Below, piece after piece: positions 17,481 to 25,941 of a stretch of 64,000 nt of DNA. The DNA comes from Marinimicrobium hydrolyticum (lineage in GTDB: Bacteria > Pseudomonadota > Gammaproteobacteria > Pseudomonadales > Cellvibrionaceae), in contig NZ_JAVDDU010000004.1 in assembly GCF_030848505.1 (NCBI RefSeq), forward strand, positions 359,915 to 423,914, given 5' to 3'. The translations under genes were made by a program, and so were the position numbers. The notes under the pieces were generated by a model, which was given only the letters and a program-made list of their open reading frames with translations, did not search any database and was not told the origin of the DNA. The stretch's first letter is position 1; each line of letters opens with the position of its first letter.

Positions 17481-19122
17481 GAGCGCCTCCTTGGGTAGTA
17501 CCTAGGCTCGGCGCTGAATGACTGTGGGAATGGTGATCATGTCCATGCTCGTCATGGTCATCGCAGTGCTCAGGATGATCGTCGTGACCCTGTTGATGGT
17601 TTTGGCCGTGACCTTGATCATAGTGGTCGTGGTCGTGGTCGTGGTTATGTTGGTGGTGGTCATGCCCGTGATTGTGATGTCCATGATTGCTGTGATCGGT
17701 ATCTTCCTGCTGAGCGCCACCGTGACCTTCATGGCCGTTGCCATTGCCATGATCGTGCGCGGGTGCGCCATTGCCCTCCGGTGCCATCATGCTGGGCATG
17801 CCGCGTATTTGCAGCTCGCTGTCGATACGGAAGGCTCCGTGGCTAACCACCCGCTCGCCTTCCGCCAAACCGCTGCGCACTTGATAGTGGTCCCCTAGGC
17901 GTGCACCCAGTGTGACTTCCCGGGCGCGAAAGCGCTGATCGTCGGTTGGGTCCTGCACATACACCAGGGCGCGGGTGCCTGTGAGCAAGGGCGCCGACGC
18001 GGGAATGACCAGGGCGGTGGGCTGCTCGGCCTGCACCAGGCCCTGCGCCAACATGCCCGGCTTGAGTCGTCCCTCGGGGTTGGCCACTTCGACCCGCACT
18101 TGGGCGGTGCGGCGCGCTTCATCTACCCTGGGTTGAATAAAGGTGATTTGGCCCTCGTAGGTTTCGCCGGGGTGCGCGGACAACTGCACATGCACCGGTT
18201 GGCCTACGGCCAGTTGATTCAGATCGCGCTCGTAGGCCTCCAGTTGTACCCACAATCGCGACAGATCCGCGAGGGTGAACAGGGGATCTCCCGTGTTTAC
18301 GTATTCCCCTTCGGTGCTGTGGCGCGTTACTACTAGGCCGTTCATGGGTGCGTGAATGCGCAATTGATCGCGCACCTCGCCCCGCTCTTCAATGGCCGCA
18401 ATCTCTTGCGTTGAAACTCCCAGCAGGCGCAGCCGTTCCCGCGCGGCCTGATACGTCATGCGCGCTCCGTCTCCCAGGGCGCCGGACTCGGAGCCGGGCA
18501 GTCGACGCGCGGCTTGCAGCAGTTCTTCCTGAGCGGAAATCAGCTCCGGGCTGTAAATTTCCACCAGCGGGTCACCGGCTTCCACTTGGGCGCCGGTGAA
18601 GTTCACATGCAGAGTGTCCAGTCGGCCGGCCATACGAGCGGCAATGACCCGCTGGCGGGTTTCGTCGTAATCCACCCGTCCGGGTAGAGATAGGGTGGCA
18701 GTAATAGCCCGATACTCCACTGGCGCGGTGCGGATATTGGAAAGTGCGATAGCCCGCGGGCTCAGACGCAGCCCGGGGGTTTCTTCGGCCGCAACTGAAT
18801 CGTCGTGATCGTGCTCGTCAGTGGCAACAGGAATCAGTGCCATACCGCAGATTGGACAGCGCGCGTCCGGATCCGTAGATCGCACTTGGGGGTGCATGCT
18901 GCAGGTATAAAGCGTTTGCCCAACGTTAACGCCGGGAGACTGTTGAGGGCTCAATTCGGCGTCGGTGGTTTGATCCTGCGGCGGTGCATCATCGGTTCTG
19001 TGCACGTGGTCGCGATGGGCATCGCCCGGTGCCAAGAGTCTCCACAAGAGGATCAGCACAAGCACCACAACGGCGGCCAACAATCCCAGGCGTACCCGAG
19101 GGGAAGAGAAATCAATAGTCAT
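17473..19122 (-). CDS. cusB: CusB-type periplasmic adaptor with metal-binding domain and His-rich tail
   Basis: A 549-residue membrane-fusion protein with an N-terminal membrane anchor (about 9-30), a heavy-metal-binding domain at about 75-100 (YTCSMHPQVRS, CPICGMALIP), then barrel-sandwich and helical-hairpin parts. The last 100 residues are extraordinarily rich in His and Asp and would bind metal; the usual CusB lacks this tail. It bridges the pump CusA and the outer-membrane CusC and hands over Cu(I)/Ag(I). The start at 19122 overlaps the cusC stop (ATGA). An earlier start at 19233 would lie within cusC and is not used. Confidence 0.9.
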   Translation of the reverse strand: MTIDFSSPRVRLGLLAAVVVLVLILLWRLLAPGDAHRDHVHRTDDAPPQDQTTDAELSPQQSPGVNVGQTLYTCSMHPQVRSTDPDARCPICGMALIPVATDEHDHDDSVAAEETPGLRLSPRAIALSNIRTAPVEYRAITATLSLPGRVDYDETRQRVIAARMAGRLDTLHVNFTGAQVEAGDPLVEIYSPELISAQEELLQAARRLPGSESGALGDGARMTYQAARERLRLLGVSTQEIAAIEERGEVRDQLRIHAPMNGLVVTRHSTEGEYVNTGDPLFTLADLSRLWVQLEAYERDLNQLAVGQPVHVQLSAHPGETYEGQITFIQPRVDEARRTAQVRVEVANPEGRLKPGMLAQGLVQAEQPTALVIPASAPLLTGTRALVYVQDPTDDQRFRAREVTLGARLGDHYQVRSGLAEGERVVSHGAFRIDSELQIRGMPSMMAPEGNGAPAHDHGNGNGHEGHGGAQQEDTDHSNHGHHNHGHDHHQHNHDHDHDHYDQGHGQNHQQGHDDHPEHCDDHDEHGHDHHSHSHSAPSLGTTQGGAHG

Positions 19123-20417
19123 GGTGTGTCTCCAGTGTCGACCAGGAGGATGCCGGCGAGCATGGCTATCTCCGCCTGCCAAATCAGTGTGTCTGCCCGC
19201 GCCCGCTCGTGGCTGAGCTGAAAGCCCAGCCAATCGCGCTGGCTGGCGATCAGGTCCGCGAAGGCGGCGTTGCCGGCGCTGTAAGCGGCGCGTGTGGCCT
19301 GCAAGGCTTGTTCGGTGCGGGGGATTAATTGTTCGCCATACAAACGGCGGTTTCGCTCGGCGTCGCGGAAGTTGAAAAGGGCCATCTGTAGTGCGGCTTC
19401 CAGTTGTTGCTGTTCGTCCCGCAAGCGTTCCGTCGTGGCGCGGTAGCGCTCCTGGGCCTGCTCCCGTTCAGCCTGGTAGGTGCCGCGCCACACCGGCAGA
19501 GTCATACCCGCCATAACGCTGGTGTCACCGCCCATGGCCGGGTCGCGCATATATTCCAACCCCACCATTAACTGCGGCCGACCCGACCGGTCAGCGGTTT
19601 GCCAATCGGCTCGGCGGGCTTCCCGTTGGTGTTCCAGCGCCTGCAAACGAGGGTTGGCACTCAGCGGTTCCAGCGCCAGAGCCGTGGATTCGGGGACTAT
19701 GGGCAGGGGTGACCAGACAGGCTCTGGCAAGAGGGCACTGCTCGGGCGTCCCAGGGCGGCATTTAACTGCGCCCCGGCAGCTACCCGGAGTTGCCGACGT
19801 TGCTGAAGTTCGCTGGTGAGTTGATCGGCCTCGCTTTGCATACGCAGCAGTTCGGCCTGATTGGCGCCGCCCACCTGATAGCGAACCCGAACGACTTCCA
19901 GCAGTTGTTCCAGTAGCGCCTGTTGCTGGCGCACAATGTTTTCGGAGGCCAGCACGTACCCGTACTCGGCGTAGGCGCGCACCAGTTCCTGCTGCACGTC
20001 CAACTGGGCTTCGTGCCACTGGGCTTGGCTCGCTAAGGCTTCGTGGTGGGCGGCATCGCGGGCCAGCCCGCGGCGTCCAAATAGGGGAATTGCTTGCTCA
20101 ACGGCTAGGCGTTGCCGGTCGCCGCTAAGGCTTTGGCTCACACTCAGGCGCGGGTCTTCCAGAGCGCCAGCCCGAGTAATTTGAGCTTCGACGGCACGCC
20201 ATTCGGCCTCCGCGGCGGCAATTCTGGGATGTTGAGCGAGGGCGAAAGACAACAGCTCTTCCAGCCCGGCGTCATCCGCCAGAGGCTGAGTAAGGGCATA
20301 AGTCCCAGGCGCGTCGTCCGCCGCAGACGGCGGCTCCCAAGGGCCGGGGGAGGTACAGCCGACTGCGAGCAACGCGCTCGCGCCGATAATGGCTAGGGTT
20401 TTACCAGATAGAGGCAT
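19119..20417 (-). CDS. cusC: CusC/TolC-type outer-membrane efflux lipoprotein
   Basis: A 432-residue outer-membrane factor with a lipoprotein signal (lipobox AVGC, Cys20) and two repeated long-helix segments typical of TolC-family proteins (AEAEWRAVEAQITRAGAL and QRDWLGFQLSHERARADTL). It forms the exit duct of the efflux complex. It is first of the three pump genes and is coupled to cusB by a 4-base overlap. A small exported His-rich protein is encoded 55 bases upstream. Confidence 0.9.
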   Translation of the reverse strand: MPLSGKTLAIIGASALLAVGCTSPGPWEPPSAADDAPGTYALTQPLADDAGLEELLSFALAQHPRIAAAEAEWRAVEAQITRAGALEDPRLSVSQSLSGDRQRLAVEQAIPLFGRRGLARDAAHHEALASQAQWHEAQLDVQQELVRAYAEYGYVLASENIVRQQQALLEQLLEVVRVRYQVGGANQAELLRMQSEADQLTSELQQRRQLRVAAGAQLNAALGRPSSALLPEPVWSPLPIVPESTALALEPLSANPRLQALEHQREARRADWQTADRSGRPQLMVGLEYMRDPAMGGDTSVMAGMTLPVWRGTYQAEREQAQERYRATTERLRDEQQQLEAALQMALFNFRDAERNRRLYGEQLIPRTEQALQATRAAYSAGNAAFADLIASQRDWLGFQLSHERARADTLIWQAEIAMLAGILLVDTGDTP

Positions 20418-20472
20418 AAGGGTTTTCCTGAAGTCACAATCACTGGGTACGCAGGCACAGCGAGGCCAGTGA

Positions 20473-20880
20473 TCAAATCAGAAAAACGCCTTTTACGAGA
20501 TGTAATCGATCCGAGGGAGGAGGCGGTGGATTGGGGTGAATGGCCACCGTATAGGTTGGAGTTTGGGGCGCCAACAGGGACCCAAACCAATCCACCAAAT
20601 GCAGAATAACCTGTGGCGCACTGCCACTACCGGCCTGTTCCGGCTGGGCGTCGCAGTTGGGGCAATCCTGGGCATGAGTTTCTTCGGCGGACGCATGATT
20701 GTCATTCGCACCGTGGCAGGGCGCCTCGTGAACGGGTGCTTCGGCAGCCACGTGTATGTCGCCATGGGGCTCGGCCTGGGCGATAGACGCACACAGCAGC
20801 AGGCACCAGGAAACCACCAGGGTTGCCATCAACGGGAAGACGCAGGAGCGTCGACGTTGTACGAAGCTGCTCAGAACCAT
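20473..20880 (-). CDS. Small exported His/Cys-containing protein of the copper operon
   Basis: A 135-residue protein with a signal peptide (VVSWCLLLCASIAQA) and a mature part rich in His, Cys and Asp (HEAPCHGANDNHASAEETH, DCPNCDAQPEQ), which could bind metal. The central HVDWFG-type hydrophobic stretch and Pro-rich end resemble the small unknown proteins (DUF2946/CzcI-like) often encoded before RND metal-efflux genes; this similarity is by eye. It would be the first gene of the operon. I chose the ATG at 20880; a TTG at 20937 is possible but weaker. Confidence 0.6.
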   Translation of the reverse strand: MVLSSFVQRRRSCVFPLMATLVVSWCLLLCASIAQAEPHGDIHVAAEAPVHEAPCHGANDNHASAEETHAQDCPNCDAQPEQAGSGSAPQVILHLVDWFGSLLAPQTPTYTVAIHPNPPPPPSDRLHLVKGVFLI

Positions 20881-21023
20881 GAATTCGAAATCCGCCAGAA
20901 CGGTTTTAAGTGTGTTCCCCGTTTTGTTGCTTGTCAATTACCCATGGTGGGTGGTTCTTCCAGGCCAAATGGCCCGAGAGCAGGTAAACTGGTCCGCTAT
21001 GTGTAAATAAAAGGAGAGGCTAG

Positions 21024-24000
21024 ATGCCCAGATCGTCCAGTGTGCGTCGCACGTTAATTCCGCTGTTTTTGTTCGGCTTCGGCCTGCTGATTCAGGGTTG
21101 TCAGAGGACTCAGGATAGCCCCGAATCCGTAACCTCGGCAGAGTTACAGGGCCCCACTCGCGCTTTTCGTTCAGTTCTGGACGGTCGGCCGCGCACTTTA
21201 ACGGTACGCTTGGACGACGATATTTTCCTCGCTTATGACACCCAGGCGGGTTACCTGTTCAAAGCCTGGCAGGGCGATTTGGTACTTGAAGGCGCCGTTT
21301 TTGACCAACGCCACGGGCCACAACCTCGCGCTGAGGGCGCTAGCTTTTTTATCAACGAACCGGGTGCTTGGCGCATTCGCGGCGGTGGCGCCGCCCAAGT
21401 TCGTTATCGGGGGCACCGGCTCGAAGATGAGCAAGTGGTGTTGCTGTACCGAGCTGAAGGAACCGGTTGGCAGGCAAATATAGAAGAACGCCCTAGCGCT
21501 GAACGGCGCGCCCCCGGCGTGGAATTACGGCGCGCTTTTTCGGTTGAAGGTTTGCCGGACGGCGCCACGGTATCACTCACCCAAATGGCGGCACCCGCCG
21601 AGCACCGGATCAGTGGAGCAGGCGAGTTCAATCATCGAAGCGAACTGCGATTGCACAATGGCGACACGCAACTGGCCTTGTACTACCCGGACCCCCAGCC
21701 CATCGCGCCGCCAACACCGGAACAGCATCCGGGCCAGAGGCTGATCAATAACAGCGATTGCGCCGTTTGCCACAACCCTGAGTTGGACACCGTGGGCCCC
21801 TCATATAACTCCGTGGCTGAACGTTACAGTGATGACTCCGCGACTGTCGCCCAACTGGCGCAATCGATCATTGACGGCGGCTCCGGTCGCTGGGGGCAGG
21901 TGGCCATGACTCCGCACCCGGAGCTTTACCAGGATGATGCCGAAACCATGGTGCGGTACATCTTGTCTTTCGCTCCACAGTCAGCCAGCGACACCGAGCG
22001 TCGGGAGGCTGAAGAACTCGCGCGCAAGAAGGCGGAAGAAGAAAAAGCCCGGCAGGAATTGCTAAAAGCCATACCGGGCGATCAACGAGAAGTGGCCGGC
22101 GTGCACCCGTCCTTCGATTTGTATCAGGCGCGCCCGGAAGACTTCGAGCCGCGCGTTGGCGGTATCGATTTTATGCCCGACGGTCGTTTGGTGGTGTCTA
22201 CTTGGGATCGGGACGGCTCAGTCTATTTGGTGGAAAACTGGGAAGGCACAGCGGAGAACATCACCGCCAGACGCATTGCGCGCGGCCTCGCCGAGCCATT
22301 GGGGATTAAAGTGGTTGACGGTGAAATTTTCGTGCTGCAAAAGCAGGAGCTGACTCACTTGGTGGACACCAACGGAGACGGATTGATCGACGAGTATCGG
22401 GTGGTCGCCAACGATTGGAGCGTGACCGATAACTTCCACGAATTTGCCTTTGGCCTCGCTTATGAGGACGGTCACTTTTACGCCACCTTGGCCACGGCTG
22501 TTTTGCCCGGCGGCGCCAGCGCGGATCCGCAAGCCCCGGATCGCGGCACCGTAGCACGAATCCGCAAAGCGGATGGCCAAGTGGAATTTGTCGCGCGCGG
22601 ATTGCGCACACCCAACGGCATCGGTGTTGGTGTCGATGGAGGCTTGTTCATTTCCGACAACGAAGGTGATTGGTTGCCCTCCAGTAAAATCGTTGAACTG
22701 ACCGAGGGGGCGTTTTACGGTTCCCGCTCCGTGGACTTCAATGGCACCGCCGAGCTTCCCGAAACACCGCCGGTAGTTTGGTTGCCCCAAGATGAAATCG
22801 GCAACTCACCCAGCCAACCCGCGCCGTTAAACATCGGCCCCTATCGGAACCAAATGATCCACGGCGAAGTTACCCACGGCGGCATCAAGCGCGTATTTGC
22901 GGAGCGCATAAACGGCCGTTTGCAGGGCGCGGTGTTTCGTTTCAGTCAAGGCCTGGAAGCGGGCGTTAATCGACTCGCCTGGGCGCCAGATGGTTCGTTG
23001 ATTGTCGGCGGCGTTGGTAACCCCGGAAACTGGGGTCACCAGGGCGGCGAATGGTTCGGCTTGCAGAGGCTGGAGTACACCGGCGAAAGCGCGTTTGAAA
23101 TGTTAAGCGTGAGCGCACGTTCCAGTGGATTTGAAGTTGAATTCACGCAGCCCATTAAAGAAGGCCAAAACATTAACGCCGACGATTTTAAAATCCAGCA
23201 GTGGTACTACCAACCTACGCAAGCCTACGGTGGGCCAAAGAAAGATCTTCGAGAACTCAAAGTGCGCGCCTTTTCATTGTCAGAAGATCGCACGCGCGCC
23301 GCCTTCGAGCTGGAGGGTTTAAAACCCGGCCATGTGGTTTACTTCAGAATTAAACGGCCGTTTGTCAGTGAATCGGACACCAGCCTTTGGACCACAGAAG
23401 CCTGGTACACCTTGAATGCGATTCCGGAAAACTATCCGGTAGCAATCAACACCGACTACCAATTGAACCATAACCGGCTGACGCAAACCGAAGTGGCGGA
23501 AGGTTGGCAGTTACTCTTTGACGGCGAAACCCTGGACGGCTTACGCAATTACAATTCCGACTCCCTGGGGGAGCGTTGGGTTGTCGACAACGGCACCCTG
23601 CACATGACCGGTTTGCGTGAGGGCGAATCAGGATGGCACACGCCCTATGGGGGTGGTGACGTGGTGATTACGCCCGAGCCCGTGGAAAACTATGAACTCT
23701 ATGTGGAGTGGAAACTTTCAGAGTACGGTAACAGCGGAATCATTTATAACGTTAAAGAACATCCAGACTTGGACTACGCTTTTTTAACCGGTCCCGAGTA
23801 CCAAATTTTGCACAATGCCGGTCACCCAGACGGACAAATAGAAACCCACCGGGCCGGTGACAACTACGACCTGATCGCCAGTAAATTTGTCGCCGTTAAT
23901 CCGCCAGGCGAATGGAACCGCACTCGCTTGATCGTTAACAATGGCCATGTGCAACATTGGCTTAATGGCTACAAGGTAGTCGAAGTTGAAATGTGGTCAG

Positions 24001-24137
24001 ATGAATGGGACGAACTGATCGCCAACAGCAAGTTTGCTGACTGGGAACACTTCGCTAAATCTCCGGGTGGCATCATCGTGCTACAAGATCATGCCGATAA
24101 GGTGTGGTTTAGGAATATTAAACTGAAAGAACTGTAG
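21024..24137 (+). CDS. Lipoprotein fusing cytochrome c, beta-propeller and DUF1080 (3-keto-glycoside hydrolase-like)
   Basis: A 1037-residue lipoprotein (lipobox around Cys26). In order it has a beta-rich N-terminal domain (about 45-222), a c-type cytochrome domain (about 236-316, CAVCH at 246-250, likely axial M295), a charged linker, a sugar-dehydrogenase-like beta-propeller (about 350-700, GIDFMPDGRLVVSTW, RTPNGIGVG), an Ig-like segment and a C-terminal DUF1080 domain (about 830-1037, LLFDGETLDGLRNY, GNSGIIYNVKEHPD, GPEYQILHNAGH). DUF1080 enzymes act on 3-keto-glycosides. The haem would take electrons from an oxidation step. A paralogue lies at 25942. Confidence 0.85.
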   Translation: MPRSSSVRRTLIPLFLFGFGLLIQGCQRTQDSPESVTSAELQGPTRAFRSVLDGRPRTLTVRLDDDIFLAYDTQAGYLFKAWQGDLVLEGAVFDQRHGPQPRAEGASFFINEPGAWRIRGGGAAQVRYRGHRLEDEQVVLLYRAEGTGWQANIEERPSAERRAPGVELRRAFSVEGLPDGATVSLTQMAAPAEHRISGAGEFNHRSELRLHNGDTQLALYYPDPQPIAPPTPEQHPGQRLINNSDCAVCHNPELDTVGPSYNSVAERYSDDSATVAQLAQSIIDGGSGRWGQVAMTPHPELYQDDAETMVRYILSFAPQSASDTERREAEELARKKAEEEKARQELLKAIPGDQREVAGVHPSFDLYQARPEDFEPRVGGIDFMPDGRLVVSTWDRDGSVYLVENWEGTAENITARRIARGLAEPLGIKVVDGEIFVLQKQELTHLVDTNGDGLIDEYRVVANDWSVTDNFHEFAFGLAYEDGHFYATLATAVLPGGASADPQAPDRGTVARIRKADGQVEFVARGLRTPNGIGVGVDGGLFISDNEGDWLPSSKIVELTEGAFYGSRSVDFNGTAELPETPPVVWLPQDEIGNSPSQPAPLNIGPYRNQMIHGEVTHGGIKRVFAERINGRLQGAVFRFSQGLEAGVNRLAWAPDGSLIVGGVGNPGNWGHQGGEWFGLQRLEYTGESAFEMLSVSARSSGFEVEFTQPIKEGQNINADDFKIQQWYYQPTQAYGGPKKDLRELKVRAFSLSEDRTRAAFELEGLKPGHVVYFRIKRPFVSESDTSLWTTEAWYTLNAIPENYPVAINTDYQLNHNRLTQTEVAEGWQLLFDGETLDGLRNYNSDSLGERWVVDNGTLHMTGLREGESGWHTPYGGGDVVITPEPVENYELYVEWKLSEYGNSGIIYNVKEHPDLDYAFLTGPEYQILHNAGHPDGQIETHRAGDNYDLIASKFVAVNPPGEWNRTRLIVNNGHVQHWLNGYKVVEVEMWSDEWDELIANSKFADWEHFAKSPGGIIVLQDHADKVWFRNIKLKEL

Positions 24138-24150
24138 GCTTGTTTGGATC

Positions 24151-24173
24151 AGGGCGCAGCTTGGCTGCGCCCT
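24151..24173 (+). terminator. Terminator after the first DUF1080 fusion gene
   Basis: AGGGCGCAG and CTGCGCCCT form a perfect 9-base stem with a 5-base loop, 14 bases after the stop codon, followed by TACTTCTT. It may serve both this gene and the convergent GH43 gene. Confidence 0.6.
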
Positions 24174-24198
24174 TACTTCTTACGAATGGTCCAATTTG

Positions 24199-25734
24199 TT
24201 AGGGCAGCATGCTCCCCCAAATACTGGGGCCGTCCGGGCTCAGCGCGGTGAAGGTCACGGTAAAGTCACGCAGAGTCTCGTTGTACTGGTGCGACAGCAC
24301 GCCATAGTAAGGCTCGGCATCCCCATCGAGAGTGATGGTGATTCGGTTATTGCCGGCGTATTCCCACTCCCCGGACAACTCCCCGGTTATGGAACCGTCC
24401 GCTTCCAGCGTGATTCGGTCTGATTCACGATAACCGCGCAGCAACGGCAGGCTGTGTTCCATAAACATATAGGTTCCCACCGCCTCGTCCTCTGCGATAC
24501 TCCAGCTCAAGTCCGCTTCCGCTTCGCTCAAAGGGACGTAGCGATGCGGCGCAACCACTAGCCAGTCATCCTCATTGATAAACATCTCATGCACGCGTAC
24601 CTCATGCTGTTCGCCACGAGACGGGAAGCGGGTGTGAAAGAACAAGAAGTATTGATCAGAGTCCGCTTTGTAATACGCGCTGTTGTGCCCGGGCGAGACG
24701 TAGCCGTGTCCGCTACCAAAGCCCGGTTCGCCATCGCGCCGATCAAACAGAAAACTACCCATCAACTTCTGCCCATGCGGCGTGATGAGGGAGTCGGCAC
24801 AATCAAGGCCACAATTAGGCTCCCCACGCACGTCACTCATATCGGTACCGCGACCATCCACAAAGGGTCCGTCGGGGTTGCGAGCGCGCGCTACCCGCTG
24901 CTCGTAACCGCCGGTCGAATCCAAACCACCGTAAGTCATTAACAAGTAGTAGTAATCGGTCTCCTCACTGTAAATCATGTAGGGGCCTTCAATGCGGGCG
25001 TGGTATCCACCCCACACATGAGTGCCATAGCCTTGATCCGGTTTTGGCAGGCCCGTTTCTTCATTCATCTCCAGGACGAATATCCCACCGGAATAGGAGC
25101 CGTACACCATCCACAACTCGCCGTCTTTATCATAAAACGTGTGCGGGTCTATGGCGTGGGGCTCATAGTTAGCATTGAAGGTGCCGCCCGTGGGGTGATA
25201 GAGCTCATTTTCCTCAGTATTTTCCATGCCCGACCAGATGAAGATCCCCTGATCCTCGTAAGGCCCTTCAACGTTATCAGCAATCGCCAACCCCAATGCG
25301 CCACGCGGACGATCGCCCTGGCTACCGTTGTAGTAGAAATAGAACCGGCCATCGCCCAACTGCGTCACGTCCGCTGCCCACATGCTCGGGCCTCGGGTCC
25401 ACTCAAACAGTTCGTCCAGCTCAACCATCACGTCCTCAAACAAAGGGTTGGCGGAGTTGACATCATTAGCGACCCGGGTCCAGTTCATGAGGTCGGTCGT
25501 GCGTGCGGCAGACATATGAGAGCCAAACACATAGTAGGCATCGTCCACCTTGATCACCGATGGGTCGTGTACGCTGATGTTGTTGAAGGAAATACCGGGT
25601 GGCGCGTTGGGGGGTGGGTCGCCGTTGGGCTCTTTGTCATTGCCATTGTCGCCGCTTGAGCTGGAACCGCAGCCCACCAGAGCTAAGGAGAAAGAAAGGG
25701 CGCTTGCTAGGAATAGGGTGTGTTGCCGCTTCAT
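24199..25734 (-). CDS. GH43-family lipoprotein, arabinanase/arabinofuranosidase-like
   Basis: A 511-residue lipoprotein (lipobox LVGC, Cys22) with a Ser/Asn/Pro-rich linker to about residue 46. The five-bladed GH43 propeller keeps the acid residues: D57 (SVHDPSVI), D196 (AIDPHTF) and E249 (ARIEGPYMIY). A C-terminal beta-domain (about 410-511, ITLEADGSITGELSGEWEYAG) resembles the lipocalin-like domain found after arabinan endo-1,5-alpha-arabinanases. It probably releases arabinose or arabino-oligosaccharides at the cell surface, but GH43 also includes xylosidases. It is flanked by the two DUF1080 fusion genes. Confidence 0.85.
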   Translation of the reverse strand: MKRQHTLFLASALSFSLALVGCGSSSSGDNGNDKEPNGDPPPNAPPGISFNNISVHDPSVIKVDDAYYVFGSHMSAARTTDLMNWTRVANDVNSANPLFEDVMVELDELFEWTRGPSMWAADVTQLGDGRFYFYYNGSQGDRPRGALGLAIADNVEGPYEDQGIFIWSGMENTEENELYHPTGGTFNANYEPHAIDPHTFYDKDGELWMVYGSYSGGIFVLEMNEETGLPKPDQGYGTHVWGGYHARIEGPYMIYSEETDYYYLLMTYGGLDSTGGYEQRVARARNPDGPFVDGRGTDMSDVRGEPNCGLDCADSLITPHGQKLMGSFLFDRRDGEPGFGSGHGYVSPGHNSAYYKADSDQYFLFFHTRFPSRGEQHEVRVHEMFINEDDWLVVAPHRYVPLSEAEADLSWSIAEDEAVGTYMFMEHSLPLLRGYRESDRITLEADGSITGELSGEWEYAGNNRITITLDGDAEPYYGVLSHQYNETLRDFTVTFTALSPDGPSIWGSMLP

Positions 25735-25941
25735 GGGGATACCTCAATCAGGTCCGGGGGTTCACTACCATTATTAACATCCTATTATATTACAAATAAA
25801 TCGGCGACGGTTCAATAGGTGGTTGTCCGGTCCAGCGTCGGCGGTGACGGGCATCCCCTGCATACGTATTCACCGGCGCCTAAATGAACCCTGTGCTAGA
25901 TTCCGATACTGATACAAATACCCATAAAACTGGAGAAGTAC

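Noticed and set aside
17502..17898. Open frames on both strands across the CusB tail, rich in Thr/Met or Val
   Set aside because: They are shadows of the His/Asp-rich codon repeats in the real gene and match nothing.
20932..20937. TTGACA on the minus strand as a -35 box of a CueR-type copper promoter
   Set aside because: No -10 box at a 17-20 base distance and no clear dyad between.
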